Positions 43,572 through 51,675 are shown, numbered from the stretch's first letter. The stretch is 64,000 nucleotides of DNA from Bradyrhizobium guangzhouense (GCF_004114955.1 NZ_CP030053.1:2542001-2606000), one strand, 5' to 3'. Numbers and translations: made by a program. Notes: generated by a model not told the origin, from the sequence alone.

Positions 43572-43638
43572 GATCGCGAAAAATGAATCGCGATCAATGA
43601 GCTAGAGACGATTCATGTGAACTCACGTGAGTTCACAT
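43572..43638. promoter_or_regulatory. Cluster of three perfect inverted repeats
   Basis: GATCGCG (43572-43578)/CGCGATC (43589-43595); ATGAATCG (43583-43590)/CGATTCAT (43609-43616); and a 24-bp unbroken palindrome at 43615-43638 with arms ATGTGAACTCAC and GTGAGTTCACAT. Operator-like in size, but the nearest genes are the 3' ends of dksA and a second HxlR gene. A short forward frame after it (43659-43790) might be a gene remnant. Confidence 0.6.
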
Positions 43639-43743
43639 AAGAAACAGCCTTCACTTCAGGTGCGGGAGGTTTTTGCGAATCGCATCAACGAGATCGGCCC
43701 GGATGCTGTGAAGCTGATCGAGCAGCATCATGTTTCGCTGCAA

Positions 43744-44142
43744 TCAGGCTTCATGCGACGCCGTCAGGCGTGCGTCTCCATAAAGCCTTGACCAGCTCAA
43801 TATTTCCTTAAAGGCCGGAAGCAGGCCGTAAGCCGCATCGGTCAGCTCGTACTCGACCCGCAACGGCTTCTCGGCGAAGGCGGTGCGCGAGACCAATCCG
43901 TCCTGTTCGAGCTCGCGCAACTGCGTCGTCAGCATGTGCTGGGTGATGCCGCCGACCGATCGCCGCAACGCACCGAAACGAACCGCGCCGTTCATCAGCG
44001 CGAACAGGATCTCAAGTTTCCACTTCCCACCGAGCGCATGGATGGCGCGCTTGAAGTCGGCAAGCAGGGCAGGGTTGGGGCTGCAATCGCACTCGCCGTC
44101 GCAAACGCTGGTCAGGTTTTCCATACCGGTTTCGAATTCCAT
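43744..44142 (-). CDS. HxlR-family winged-helix regulator (2)
   Basis: 132 residues. Winged helix: HALGGKWKLEILFALMNGAVRFGALRRSVGGITQHMLTTQLRELEQDGLVSR. Three cysteines are clustered at the N-terminus (CDGECDC), unlike HxlR copy 1, and could form a redox or metal switch. Start uncertain between ATG 44142 and ATG 44124. It diverges from an extended SDR dehydrogenase, repeating the regulator/oxidoreductase arrangement 2 kb to the left. Confidence 0.85.
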   Translation of the reverse strand: MEFETGMENLTSVCDGECDCSPNPALLADFKRAIHALGGKWKLEILFALMNGAVRFGALRRSVGGITQHMLTTQLRELEQDGLVSRTAFAEKPLRVEYELTDAAYGLLPAFKEILSWSRLYGDARLTASHEA

Positions 44143-44237
44143 TCTACTTGTTCCCACTGAAGATAGTGACCAGATGCGGCCTTGGGCAGGGTGGCGGAAA
44201 AGATTGGCCGGCCCGGCGCGACGAGGGAAATTAGGCA

Positions 44238-45266
44238 ATGAGCACTGTTCTGGTGACCGGCGGGTCCGGCTTCGTCGGCATCCATGTGATCCTGCAGCTA
44301 CTGGCCGCCGGCCATACGGTGCGAACGACGGTGCGTCGGGCGGACCGGCAGGCCGAGGTGATGGCGATGCTGCGCGAGGGTGGGGCGACCTCGCCCGAGA
44401 GCCTGACCTTCTTCACCGCCGACCTCACGGCGGACGCGGGCTGGCGCGAGGCGGTGACGGGCTGCGACCACGTGCTCCATGTCGCCTCCCCGCTGTCGAC
44501 CAGTGTTCCCAAGGACGAAAACGAGATGATCATCCCGGCCCGTGACGGCACGTTGCGGGTTCTGCGTGCCGCGCGGGATGCCGGGGTCAAAAGGGTCGTC
44601 GTCACCTCGTCGCTGGGCGCGATCGGCTACGGACATTTGCCGCGCCAAAAGCCGTTCGACGAAACCGACTGGACCAATCTCGGTGGCGCAGACGTCCAGC
44701 CCTACATCAAGTCCAAGACCCTGGCCGAGCGGGCAGCCTGGGATTTCGTCGCGCGCGAGGGCGGCGGCCTCGAGATGTCGGTGATCAACCCCGCCGGTGT
44801 ATTCGGTCCGGTGCTGGGGCCGGACTTCTCCGGCTCGATCGAGATCGTCAAATCGCTGCTCGACGGCGCCATGCCGGCGGTGCCGCGGGTCTATTTCGGC
44901 GTGGTCGACGTGCGCGACGTCGCCGATCTGCATTTGCGGGCGATGACCGCGCCGGAAGCCAAAGGCGAACGCTTCATTGCGGTATCAGGCGAGACCATGT
45001 CGATCCTCGACATCGCCAAGGTGCTGCGGCGGGAACTGGGCCCCCCAGCGCGCCGGGTTCCCAGGCTACAGGCGCCGGACTGGCTGATACGGCTCGCCGC
45101 GCGCCGGATTGCCTTGCTGCGGGCGGTGGTGCCGATGCTCGGGCGTGTCAGGCATTCCACCAGCGCCAAAGCGAGGTCGGTGCTCGGCTGGCAGCCTCGT
45201 TCCAACGACGAGGCAATTCTCGCCACCGCCGAAAGCCTGATCCGGCTCGGCCTGGTCAAGGCTTGA
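44238..45266 (+). CDS. NAD-dependent epimerase/dehydratase family protein (dihydroflavonol-reductase-like)
   Basis: 342 residues, extended SDR. TVLVTGGSGFVGIHV is the dinucleotide motif (GxxGxxG); the active-site pair is in YIKSK (YxxxK), preceded by VVVTSSLGAIGYG with the serine. It reduces a carbonyl on an unknown substrate; the closest named relatives are dihydroflavonol-4-reductase-like enzymes. About 95 bp separate it from HxlR copy 2, with a CACT-N6-AGTG repeat at 44155-44168 that may be the operator. Confidence 0.85.
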   Translation: MSTVLVTGGSGFVGIHVILQLLAAGHTVRTTVRRADRQAEVMAMLREGGATSPESLTFFTADLTADAGWREAVTGCDHVLHVASPLSTSVPKDENEMIIPARDGTLRVLRAARDAGVKRVVVTSSLGAIGYGHLPRQKPFDETDWTNLGGADVQPYIKSKTLAERAAWDFVAREGGGLEMSVINPAGVFGPVLGPDFSGSIEIVKSLLDGAMPAVPRVYFGVVDVRDVADLHLRAMTAPEAKGERFIAVSGETMSILDIAKVLRRELGPPARRVPRLQAPDWLIRLAARRIALLRAVVPMLGRVRHSTSAKARSVLGWQPRSNDEAILATAESLIRLGLVKA

Positions 45267-45351
45267 TGCTGCACGCCGCCCGCGCTTGTCAGGCCGCGGC
45301 CGGGATGCTGAAGTGCCGCTCTTGAAAAGGTAGCGTGGAGAGGCGGCGCCG

Positions 45352-46131
45352 ATGGACAAAATTCTCGAGGCCGCAAAGGCGATTGCGCTGGCGCGCCGCA
45401 ACCACGCGCCGCTCGCGGCGCTGGGACATCCGCCCGCCGACGAGGCCGAGGGCTACCAGGTCCAGCGCGCGTTGCACGATCTCTTGCTGCCGCATGTGGG
45501 GCCGCTGGTCGGCTACAAGATCGGCTGCACCAGCCAGGTCATGCAGGAGTATATCGGCATCCCGCATCCCTGCGGCGGCGGCGTGTTCCAGAAGGGCGTG
45601 CACGACAGCGGCGTCAAGCTCGCGGCTGGAGATTATGTCCGCGTCGGCGTCGAATGCGAGATTGCGGTGCGCCTGAAGCGGAACCTCGCCGCCGGAGAGG
45701 CGCCGTTCACGGCGGAATGGGTCGGCGAGGCCGTCGAGGCCTACCATCCTGCGATTGAGATCGTCGACGACCGCTACGTGAAATGGGAGACGATGGGCGC
45801 GCCGACGCTGATCGCCGACGATTTCTTCGCCGCCGGCTGCGTGCTGGGCCCGGCCGTCCCGCGCTCGTCGGTGCCCGACCTGAAGGCGGTCAAGGGCCGC
45901 GCCCTCGTCAATGGCAAGGAAGTCAGCCACGGCACCGGCGCCGACGTGCTCGGCCATCCCCACAACGCACTCGCCTGGCTCGCCAATCACCTCGCTGCCG
46001 AAGGCAAGGGCCTGCATGCGGGACAGCTCGTGCTGACCGGGAGCCTCGTGAAGACGCTGTGGCTGAAACCCGGCGACAAGGTGCGGATGGAGCTCGACGG
46101 GCTGGGCGTGGTGGAGGCGGAGTTCAGCTGA
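45352..46131 (+). CDS. 2-keto-4-pentenoate hydratase / fumarylacetoacetate-hydrolase family protein
   Basis: 259 residues of the MhpD/FAH fold: VGYKIGCTSQVMQEYIGI, a VECEIAVRL acidic metal-binding strand, EIVDDRY, then GADVLGHPHNALAWLANHL and LTGSLVKTLWLKPGD. These enzymes hydrate or cleave dicarbonyl ring-cleavage products using a divalent metal. No companion meta-cleavage genes are adjacent, so its pathway is unknown. Confidence 0.85.
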   Translation: MDKILEAAKAIALARRNHAPLAALGHPPADEAEGYQVQRALHDLLLPHVGPLVGYKIGCTSQVMQEYIGIPHPCGGGVFQKGVHDSGVKLAAGDYVRVGVECEIAVRLKRNLAAGEAPFTAEWVGEAVEAYHPAIEIVDDRYVKWETMGAPTLIADDFFAAGCVLGPAVPRSSVPDLKAVKGRALVNGKEVSHGTGADVLGHPHNALAWLANHLAAEGKGLHAGQLVLTGSLVKTLWLKPGDKVRMELDGLGVVEAEFS

Positions 46132-46845
46132 ACTCTCTCCGCCGTCATTGCGAGCTGCGGGCGTCATCGCTGTTTCAATTCGCATTTGCCTCTCCGGACA
46201 TACCTTCGCGATCTCGCGGCTGTTTCGCCCGAGTTCTTGCTTTTCCGTTCGCCCTCATCGAAGCGAGGGCGCAGGAAAGGCCAGGGCGCCGGCCGGCACC
46301 CGCAATCCCGTGGGTGGATTCAACGCGCACGGGTGGATCACAGGTGACGCCGGGCATCCCGGCCTTCCCTGCGCGAGTGGTTTTAACGGCTTCCTTCGCG
46401 CTCTCCCCGGGTAGCGATGCACTATTGCCCCCGTCGCCTCGCGGATGACTGATGCACGCGCCCGGTCGGGGCGTCACATCACCACAAGACTTGACGCACA
46501 GGCTCCGGGCGTCAGGACCACACGACTTCTCCGTCCGCGCACATCTTCGCCGGATTCCCGATGGCTGGCGTGCGCTCACCATCGAGACCTGCGCAAAGAC
46601 GCTGTCAGCGCCGTGTCATCGCGCGAGAGGTTTTGCTCACGGAGCACCGTTGAAGGCGTTCCGCCCTGCACAGCTCTTCGCGCCCGTCGCCGTCGCGTCC
46701 ACCGCATTCCATTCCGCGTTTCGTGACGATCGCGATACGCCCTCTTGCGGAATAGAACGAAACGGGAACATAATGGAGTGGCCAAACCTTGCCAACAGGA
46801 ATTTCTAAATTCCGAAAATTCTGAAATTGAAAATTGGTAACAAAA
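46132..46845. repeat. Non-coding stretch resembling Bradyrhizobium interspersed sequence
   Basis: About 700 bp with no believable gene. Short open frames here have arginine/proline-rich composition without ribosome sites. It begins with CGTCATTGCGAGC, half of the palindrome seen at 62312, and from memory the 46400-46740 portion resembles a sequence repeated across Bradyrhizobium genomes. A genome-wide self-search would decide. Confidence 0.5.
46798..46835. promoter_or_regulatory. AT-rich operator of the toxin-antitoxin pair
   Basis: GGAATTT-CT-AAATTCC perfect inverted repeat (46798-46813) followed by GAAAATT repeats at 46814 and 46829, directly upstream of the toxin ATG. TA complexes usually autoregulate through such sites. 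Confidence 0.55.
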
Positions 46846-47181
46846 ATGGTACCAAGAATTGAGATCGCGGAATACAGCATCGACGGCCGCAGCCCGTTTC
46901 GGGAGTGGCATGACGGGCTCGACGCACAGGCGGCCGCCGCAGTCTCTGTGGCGATCGAGCGGCTCGCTGACGGAAATACGTCGAATGTGAAGTCGATCGG
47001 CGAGGGCGCGGCCGAACTGAAGATCAATCGTGGCCCCGGTTTTCGGGTCTACTTCGGATGGGACGGCAGCTTGCTGGTAATCCTGTTGGGTGGCGGCACC
47101 AAGCAGAGGCAGCAAACCGATATCAGCGGCGCGCTCCGCCGATGGCGCGACTACAAGGTACGAAAACGGAATAAGGGATAG
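46846..47181 (+). CDS. RelE/ParE-like toxin (HigB-type addiction-module killer)
   Basis: 111 residues. Pattern of the addiction-module killer family: FREWHDGLDAQAAAAVSVAIERL, a central NVKSIGEGAAELKINRGPGFRVYFG and LLVILLGGGTKQRQQTDI. It should be a ribosome-dependent mRNA interferase. The ATG at 46846 was chosen over a TTG 12 bases upstream that falls in the operator repeats. Toxin gene first, antitoxin second, the HigBA-type order. The upstream DNA is notably AT-rich. Confidence 0.85.
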   Translation: MVPRIEIAEYSIDGRSPFREWHDGLDAQAAAAVSVAIERLADGNTSNVKSIGEGAAELKINRGPGFRVYFGWDGSLLVILLGGGTKQRQQTDISGALRRWRDYKVRKRNKG

Positions 47182-47185
47182 GCCG

Positions 47186-47509
47186 ATGCCATTGACCCAC
47201 AGTTTCAGAGAAACCATTCGCGCGCGGGCTGAGCGCGATCCGGCATTTCGTGAGGCGCTGTTTCAGGAGGCGATGCAGTCGCTGTTGCAGGACGACGCCG
47301 ACTATGCCCGCACTGCGCTCCGGACCTACATCAACGCGACTATCGGTTTCGAACGGTTGAGCGAGGTGCTTGATCGTCCGCGGAAGAGCCTGATGCGGAT
47401 GTTCGGGCCGGGCGGAAATCCAACGATGGCCAACCTGATGGCGGTGGTCCACGCGCTTCAGAAGGAGACCGGCGTCTACTTGAAAGTACACGCTGTTACG
47501 GCCGCATAA
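47186..47509 (+). CDS. HigA-type antitoxin (helix-turn-helix)
   Basis: 107 residues. The C-terminal half contains an HTH (FERLSEVLDRPRKSLMRMFGPGGNPTMANLMAVVHAL) of the addiction-module antidote type, the N-terminal half a toxin-binding helical segment. It starts 4 bp after the toxin stop. It would neutralise the toxin and repress the operon through the AT-rich repeats. Confidence 0.85.
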   Translation: MPLTHSFRETIRARAERDPAFREALFQEAMQSLLQDDADYARTALRTYINATIGFERLSEVLDRPRKSLMRMFGPGGNPTMANLMAVVHALQKETGVYLKVHAVTAA

Positions 47510-47765
47510 CAGTTAAGACGCCGCAGGTTCCAACTTCACTAGCGAAGCCAAACGAAGTTCGAATTTCCGGGGGCAATCCTAAGTAATTGGTTCAATCGAC
47601 TTCTGTCGGAGTTGATCTTACGTCTTGCCGCATTGAACGATGAGCAAACGGCCCATGTCAGAATGTTGGAGGTTTTGAAGCGCCATATGGATGGTATCCC
47701 GTCTCTCTTGAGCGACCCAAATGGTAGGGCTCAACTGGCCCTCCCACTATCGCCGGGAGAAGATG
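47510..47765. other. Spacer with a possible 61-residue reading frame
   Basis: Mostly unassigned. A forward frame from a TTG at 47612 to 47797 could encode a 61-residue helical peptide (AALNDEQTAHVRMLEVLKRHMDGI), but it runs into the flgH terminator and lacks a convincing start, so it is probably a remnant. Confidence 0.3.
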
Positions 47766-47806
47766 CAAAAAATAACGGCCCTCGCCAGGGGAGCTAGCGA
47801 AGGCCG
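47766..47806 (-). terminator. Terminator of the flgF-G-A-H operon
   Basis: On the reverse strand: CGGCCTTCGC and GCGAGGGCCG arms (10 bp, one G-U) with an 11-base loop, followed by TTATTTTTTG. Confidence 0.88.
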
Positions 47807-47865
47807 CGTAGTACATCGTCGCTCGCGCCTAGGTTCGCGAGCACGATGTGGGAGCTCTGCAGAGG

Positions 47866-48627
47866 TCAGAAGGGCAGCAGCACGTCCATCACTTGCTGGC
47901 CGTAGCGCGGCTGCTGCACGTCCGTGATCTGGCCGCGGCCGCCATAGGCGATGCGGGCCTGCGCGATCTTGCTGGAATCGATGGTGTTGTCGCTCTGGAT
48001 GTCCTCGGGACGGACGATGCCGGCGACCACGAGCTCGCGGATCTCGTAGTTGACCCGGATCTCCTGCTTGCCTTCGACCACGAGGTTGCCGTTCGGCAGC
48101 ACCTGCGTCACGACCGCGGCGACGTTGGTCTGCAACGCTTCCTGGCGCTGCACGCTTCCCTTTCCGTCGCTGGAGGCGGTGGAGTCGGCGGTGAGGATGC
48201 GGCCGGGCAGGATCTTGTTGGCCTGGGTAATGGTCTTCGCGCCGATGAAATCGGTGATGCCGGAATCTTCCTTGTTGGTGCGGCTGCGCTGGGTCTCGTT
48301 CTCGATGTTGGCCTTGTCGGTGATGTTCACGGTCACGGTCAGGAGGTCGCCGACATGGGTGGCGCGCTGGTCCTTGAAGAAGGCGCGGCTGCCATTGCGC
48401 CACAGCGAGTTGGGATTGTAGGAGGCGACTTCCGGTTTCGGCATCGGCATCTGCACCGGCTTGTAGCCGGGTTGCGTCGTCGGATTGTCGATCGCCGACA
48501 GCTTCGGTTGCTCGCCGATCTGGGACAGGCGGTCGATCGAGGAGCAGCCGCCCAGCGCGCTGGCTGTCAGCAACAGTGCTGGGATCGCGATGCGACGAAG
48601 GCGGGAAGCCGAACTGAAAGCGGACAT
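47866..48627 (-). CDS. flgH: Flagellar L-ring lipoprotein FlgH
   Basis: 253 residues. Signal peptide with lipobox LGGC (cysteine near residue 28), then SLWRNGSRAFFKDQRATHVGDLLTVTV, the FlgH hallmark, and C-terminal VAGIVRPEDIQSDNTIDSSKIAQARIAYGGRG. The ring lies in the outer membrane. Last gene of the flgF-flgG-flgA-flgH transcript, 9 bp after flgA. Confidence 0.95.
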   Translation of the reverse strand: MSAFSSASRLRRIAIPALLLTASALGGCSSIDRLSQIGEQPKLSAIDNPTTQPGYKPVQMPMPKPEVASYNPNSLWRNGSRAFFKDQRATHVGDLLTVTVNITDKANIENETQRSRTNKEDSGITDFIGAKTITQANKILPGRILTADSTASSDGKGSVQRQEALQTNVAAVVTQVLPNGNLVVEGKQEIRVNYEIRELVVAGIVRPEDIQSDNTIDSSKIAQARIAYGGRGQITDVQQPRYGQQVMDVLLPF

Positions 48628-48636
48628 GACTAACTC

Positions 48637-49785
48637 TTACTTTGCTTGTGCTTGCGAGGCGCGGGCTTGCGGGATCTGGGCTTCGGCGATCCGGGCCGGC
48701 GAATTGGGCGTCTGGACCAGGCTGCGGAGGAGGGCTGCGGTGTCGACAGGGGCGGGCGCTTCGTCCCGCTTGAGCGAGGAGGTCTGTTCGACGGCAGGTG
48801 CTATCGGCACGGACTGGCTCGCACCCTGCACGGTGACCTGGCCGCGGCCGGTGACGACGCCGGTCAGCGTACGCTTGGTCTGCAGATTGAGGACGCTCAC
48901 GGTGTCGCCCTCGGCGCCGCTCTCGATCGCCTTGCCGCGGGTGGTGAGGTAGATCCCGGGGACCTGGTAGATGACGGTGACGCTCTGGTCACGCGATACG
49001 AATTCGGGCTTGGCGAGGTCGGCGATGCGGATCGGCGTGCCGGCGCGCATCGATCGGCGCAGTTGCATGCCGATGGCGCGGTCGCGCAGCGCGGGCTCGC
49101 CCGTTACCTCGGCCTTGGGCCGTCGCTCCAGCGCGACGTCGGAGGATTTCAGCGTCTCGCTGCGATCGACGTCGCGGGCCAGAACAGCGACCTCGACGGT
49201 CTCGATCGCGGTGCCGGTCAGGCGCAGCTTGGTCGGCGCCGGGTTGTTGTCGTTGTTGATCTCGAACGAGATGTCGAAGCGGCCGCCGCGGGCATCGTAG
49301 TGGGTCGCGACCGGCTGCAGCGCGCCGGTGTTGGAAGCCTCCAGCCGCATGTCGGAGATGCCGCGGTCGAAGGTGACGGTGATGTTGGCGGCATCGCCGA
49401 GGCCGAAGCGATGGTCGAGCGCGGACGTGACCGCGTTTTCGAGGTCCTTGTTGGCGAGCGTGCGGGCAAGCCGCGTCACCTGGACTTCCTTGATGTCGCC
49501 GGTCATCACGCCGATCACCTGCTTGGCGCGGAGCACGTTCAGAACCTGGGCGACCGGCAGCGCGCCGGTGGTGCCGAGATCGGGCGAGCGATAGACCGGG
49601 ATCTGCGCGGCCGAGCCGGCATTGTCGACGAGGTCGCCGACCCGGACCACGTCGGAGGTGACCGTGACGCTGGCGCGCAGCGTCGGCGCCGCGATGCCGT
49701 CGTCGGCGGCCCGCGCCGGCAGCGCCAGCACGAGCAGGGCGGAAATGGTGAGAAGCGTGGTGCGGATCATCATCATCATCATCAC
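48637..49785 (-). CDS. flgA: Flagella basal body P-ring formation protein FlgA
   Basis: 382 residues, with a signal peptide ending in ARA-ADD. The C-terminal SAF-like part has VEVAVLARDVDRSETLKSSDV, RSMRAGTPIRIADLAKPE and VTVIYQVPGIYLTTRGKA. FlgA is the periplasmic chaperone for P-ring assembly. It is longer than enteric FlgA because of an extra N-terminal domain of about 170 residues. The start is a run of GTG plus five ATG codons; with the SD-like GAGG overlapping the flgG stop, one of the inner ATGs near 49776 has the best spacing. Confidence 0.9.
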   Translation of the reverse strand: MMMMMMIRTTLLTISALLVLALPARAADDGIAAPTLRASVTVTSDVVRVGDLVDNAGSAAQIPVYRSPDLGTTGALPVAQVLNVLRAKQVIGVMTGDIKEVQVTRLARTLANKDLENAVTSALDHRFGLGDAANITVTFDRGISDMRLEASNTGALQPVATHYDARGGRFDISFEINNDNNPAPTKLRLTGTAIETVEVAVLARDVDRSETLKSSDVALERRPKAEVTGEPALRDRAIGMQLRRSMRAGTPIRIADLAKPEFVSRDQSVTVIYQVPGIYLTTRGKAIESGAEGDTVSVLNLQTKRTLTGVVTGRGQVTVQGASQSVPIAPAVEQTSSLKRDEAPAPVDTAALLRSLVQTPNSPARIAEAQIPQARASQAQAK

Positions 49786-49786
49786 C

Positions 49787-50575
49787 TCAGCGGAACAGCG
49801 CCGTGGTCGATTGCATCATCTGGTCGGCGGCGCTGATCACCTTGGCGTTCATCTCGTAGGCGCGCTGCGCCGCGATCAGGTCGCTCATTTCCGAGACGAC
49901 GTCGACATTGGCCTGCTCGAGGCTGCCTTGCGTGATCTTGCCGTAACCTTCCGAGTTCGCGGTGCCGTCCTGCGGCGTGCCTGACGACGTCGTCTCGACG
50001 AACTGGTTGCTGCCGACCGGCTGCAGGCCCGCCTTGTTGATGAAACGGGTCACGCCGATCTGGCCGAGATTGGTGTTGGTCGTCGAGCCCGGCAGCGTCA
50101 CGGTCACCTGGCCCTGCTCGTTGACGGTGATGCCCGAGGCGTTGTTCGGGATCGTGATGGTCGGCTGCACCGGATTGCCGCCCGCGGTGACGATGCGGCC
50201 CTGATTGTCCATCTGGAACGTGCCGTCGCGGGTGTACTGGAAGGTGCCGTCGGGCATCAGGATCTTGAAGAAGCCTTCGCCCGAGATGGCGAGATCGAGG
50301 TCGTTGCCGGTCTGCGACAGCGTGCCTTGGGTCATGCTGCGCGGCGTGCCGACGGTCTTGACGCCGCCGCCGATGTCTACACCGACGGGCAGGATCGTGC
50401 CCTGGTCCGAGGCCTGGGCGCCGACGCGGCGCACGTGCTCGTAGATCAGGTCCTCGAACGCCGCGGTCTGCTTCTTGAAGCCGGTGGTGCGCAGGTTGGC
50501 GATGTTGTTGGAGATCACCTGAACGTTCAGTTCCTGTGCCGCCATTCCGGTCGCTGCGGTGTGAAGCGCCTGCAT
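49787..50575 (-). CDS. flgG: Distal rod protein FlgG
   Basis: 262 residues. MQALHTAATGMAAQELNVQVISNNIANLRTTGFK at the N-terminus and EMSDLIAAQRAYEMNAKVISAADQMMQ at the C-terminus are the rod/hook signatures; DLDLAISGEGFFKI is the third. FlgG forms the outer part of the drive shaft that passes through the P and L rings. It is 16 bp after flgF; the flgA start run is immediately downstream. Confidence 0.96.
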   Translation of the reverse strand: MQALHTAATGMAAQELNVQVISNNIANLRTTGFKKQTAAFEDLIYEHVRRVGAQASDQGTILPVGVDIGGGVKTVGTPRSMTQGTLSQTGNDLDLAISGEGFFKILMPDGTFQYTRDGTFQMDNQGRIVTAGGNPVQPTITIPNNASGITVNEQGQVTVTLPGSTTNTNLGQIGVTRFINKAGLQPVGSNQFVETTSSGTPQDGTANSEGYGKITQGSLEQANVDVVSEMSDLIAAQRAYEMNAKVISAADQMMQSTTALFR

Positions 50576-50591
50576 GTCAGTTCTCCCTCAA

Positions 50592-51353
50592 TCAGGCCGG
50601 AACGTCGGCGAGCTTTTCGATCGCCGATTTGTGGAGGTCGCTCTGCTGCTGGAGCAGGTTGGCGATGGCGGTGTAGCTGCGCATCACCTCGACCATGCGG
50701 CTCATCTCGCCGACCGAATTCACGTTCGACTTCTCGATGTAGCCCTGCTGCAGGGTGGACTTGGTGTCGGGCTGCTGGGTCGCGGAGCCCGTGTCATAGA
50801 GATTGGCGCCGAGCTTGGTCAGCTTGGCCGGATCGTCGAACGTCACCATCTTGATCTTGCCGCGGATCGTGTCGATCTTGGCCGTGCCTTCCAGCACCGT
50901 CACGGTGCCGTCGGGGGCGACGTTGATGTCGTGGTCGGTCGGCTGGAACACGATCGGGCCGGCCGTGCCGAGCACGAGGTTGCCGTCAGAGGTCATGAGC
51001 TGGCCGGTGCTGCTGAGCGCGAACTTGCCGTCGCGGGTGTAACGCTCGGCGCCATTGGCCTGCACCGCGAAAAAGGCGTTGCCGCTGATCGCCATGTCGA
51101 GCGGGTTGTTGGTCGCCTCCATCGGCCCCTGGCCGACGTCGCGGTAGGTGCCGCGGTCCTGCACGTAGGAGACCCGGCGGTCGGAGCCGACGAAATTGTC
51201 CTCATGCGCGTTCGAGCGGAGATACTCCTCGAACAGCGAATGATCGGCCTTGAAGCCGTTGGTGTTGACGTTGGCGACGTTGTTGGCGATGACATCCATC
51301 TGCCGTTCCAACGTCATCTGCCGTGACAAGCCGATCAGAAGCGCATTCTGCAT
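50592..51353 (-). CDS. flgF: Proximal rod protein FlgF
   Basis: 253 residues: MDVIANNVANVNTNGFKADHSLF rod motif, NPLDMAISGNAFFAV, and C-terminal VNSVGEMSRMVEVMRSYTAIANLL. It starts the four-gene operon flgF-flgG-flgA-flgH. The sigma-54 promoter lies about 105 bp upstream. Confidence 0.95.
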   Translation of the reverse strand: MQNALLIGLSRQMTLERQMDVIANNVANVNTNGFKADHSLFEEYLRSNAHEDNFVGSDRRVSYVQDRGTYRDVGQGPMEATNNPLDMAISGNAFFAVQANGAERYTRDGKFALSSTGQLMTSDGNLVLGTAGPIVFQPTDHDINVAPDGTVTVLEGTAKIDTIRGKIKMVTFDDPAKLTKLGANLYDTGSATQQPDTKSTLQQGYIEKSNVNSVGEMSRMVEVMRSYTAIANLLQQQSDLHKSAIEKLADVPA

Positions 51354-51466
51354 CGGTCAATCTCCCCTTGCGTGAGATCTGCCATTTCGCTCTCCCAAGC
51401 GCCTTGGCCGATCCCGTGAACGAGGCCGTCGGGTTCTCCCAAACCGTCAGGTCTCGGCCCTCTCTC

Positions 51467-51482
51467 AGCGAAAGCCGTGCCA
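51467..51482 (-). promoter_or_regulatory. Sigma-54 promoter of flgF-flgG-flgA-flgH
   Basis: Reverse strand TGGCAC-GGCTT-TCGCT: full -24 element, exact GG-N10-GC, one mismatch at -12. Predicted start near 51457. Confidence 0.75.
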
Positions 51483-51569
51483 ACTCGAAAAGATGCGTGA
51501 TTACAGTTGGTTGGCTATTTTCCGATCGCGAAAGCAGGGGGCAGAAAGGTTCTGTTAGCCATGTTTGCC

Positions 51570-51584
51570 CGGCAGATTTTTCCT
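51570..51584. promoter_or_regulatory. Degenerate CGGCA-N5-TTCCT site, candidate shared enhancer for flgF and fliL
   Basis: Same left half and spacing as the perfect 15-bp palindromes elsewhere. It lies near -120 from the predicted flgF start and near -110 from the possible fliL start, so one site could serve both divergent units. A TTAACCAT octamer follows at 51611-51618. Confidence 0.45.
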
Positions 51585-51610
51585 AGCGGAAGCCTGATCG
51601 AAAGGTTCCG

Positions 51611-51618
51611 TTAACCAT
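51611..51618 (+). promoter_or_regulatory. TTAACCAT octamer (CtrA-type half-site) upstream of fliL
   Basis: Octamer without a second TTAA at N7 spacing, about 120 bp before fliL. A one-mismatch copy TTAGCCAT lies at 51555. Confidence 0.35.
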
Positions 51619-51658
51619 TATTACCGTAGCGTTTGCGTGTGAGAGGAGCGCTTTGCGC

Positions 51659-51675
51659 TGGGGCATTTGTATCGC
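51659..51675 (+). promoter_or_regulatory. Possible sigma-54 promoter of fliL
   Basis: GGGCAT...TCGC with the invariant GG (51662-51663) and GC (51674-51675) 10 bases apart. Weaker flanks than the other promoters, but well placed relative to the candidate enhancer. Confidence 0.35.

Noticed and set aside
46148..46808. Two open frames of 88 and 118 residues in the repeat-like spacer
   Set aside because: No ribosome sites, biased Arg/Pro/His composition, and overlap with apparently repeated non-coding DNA.
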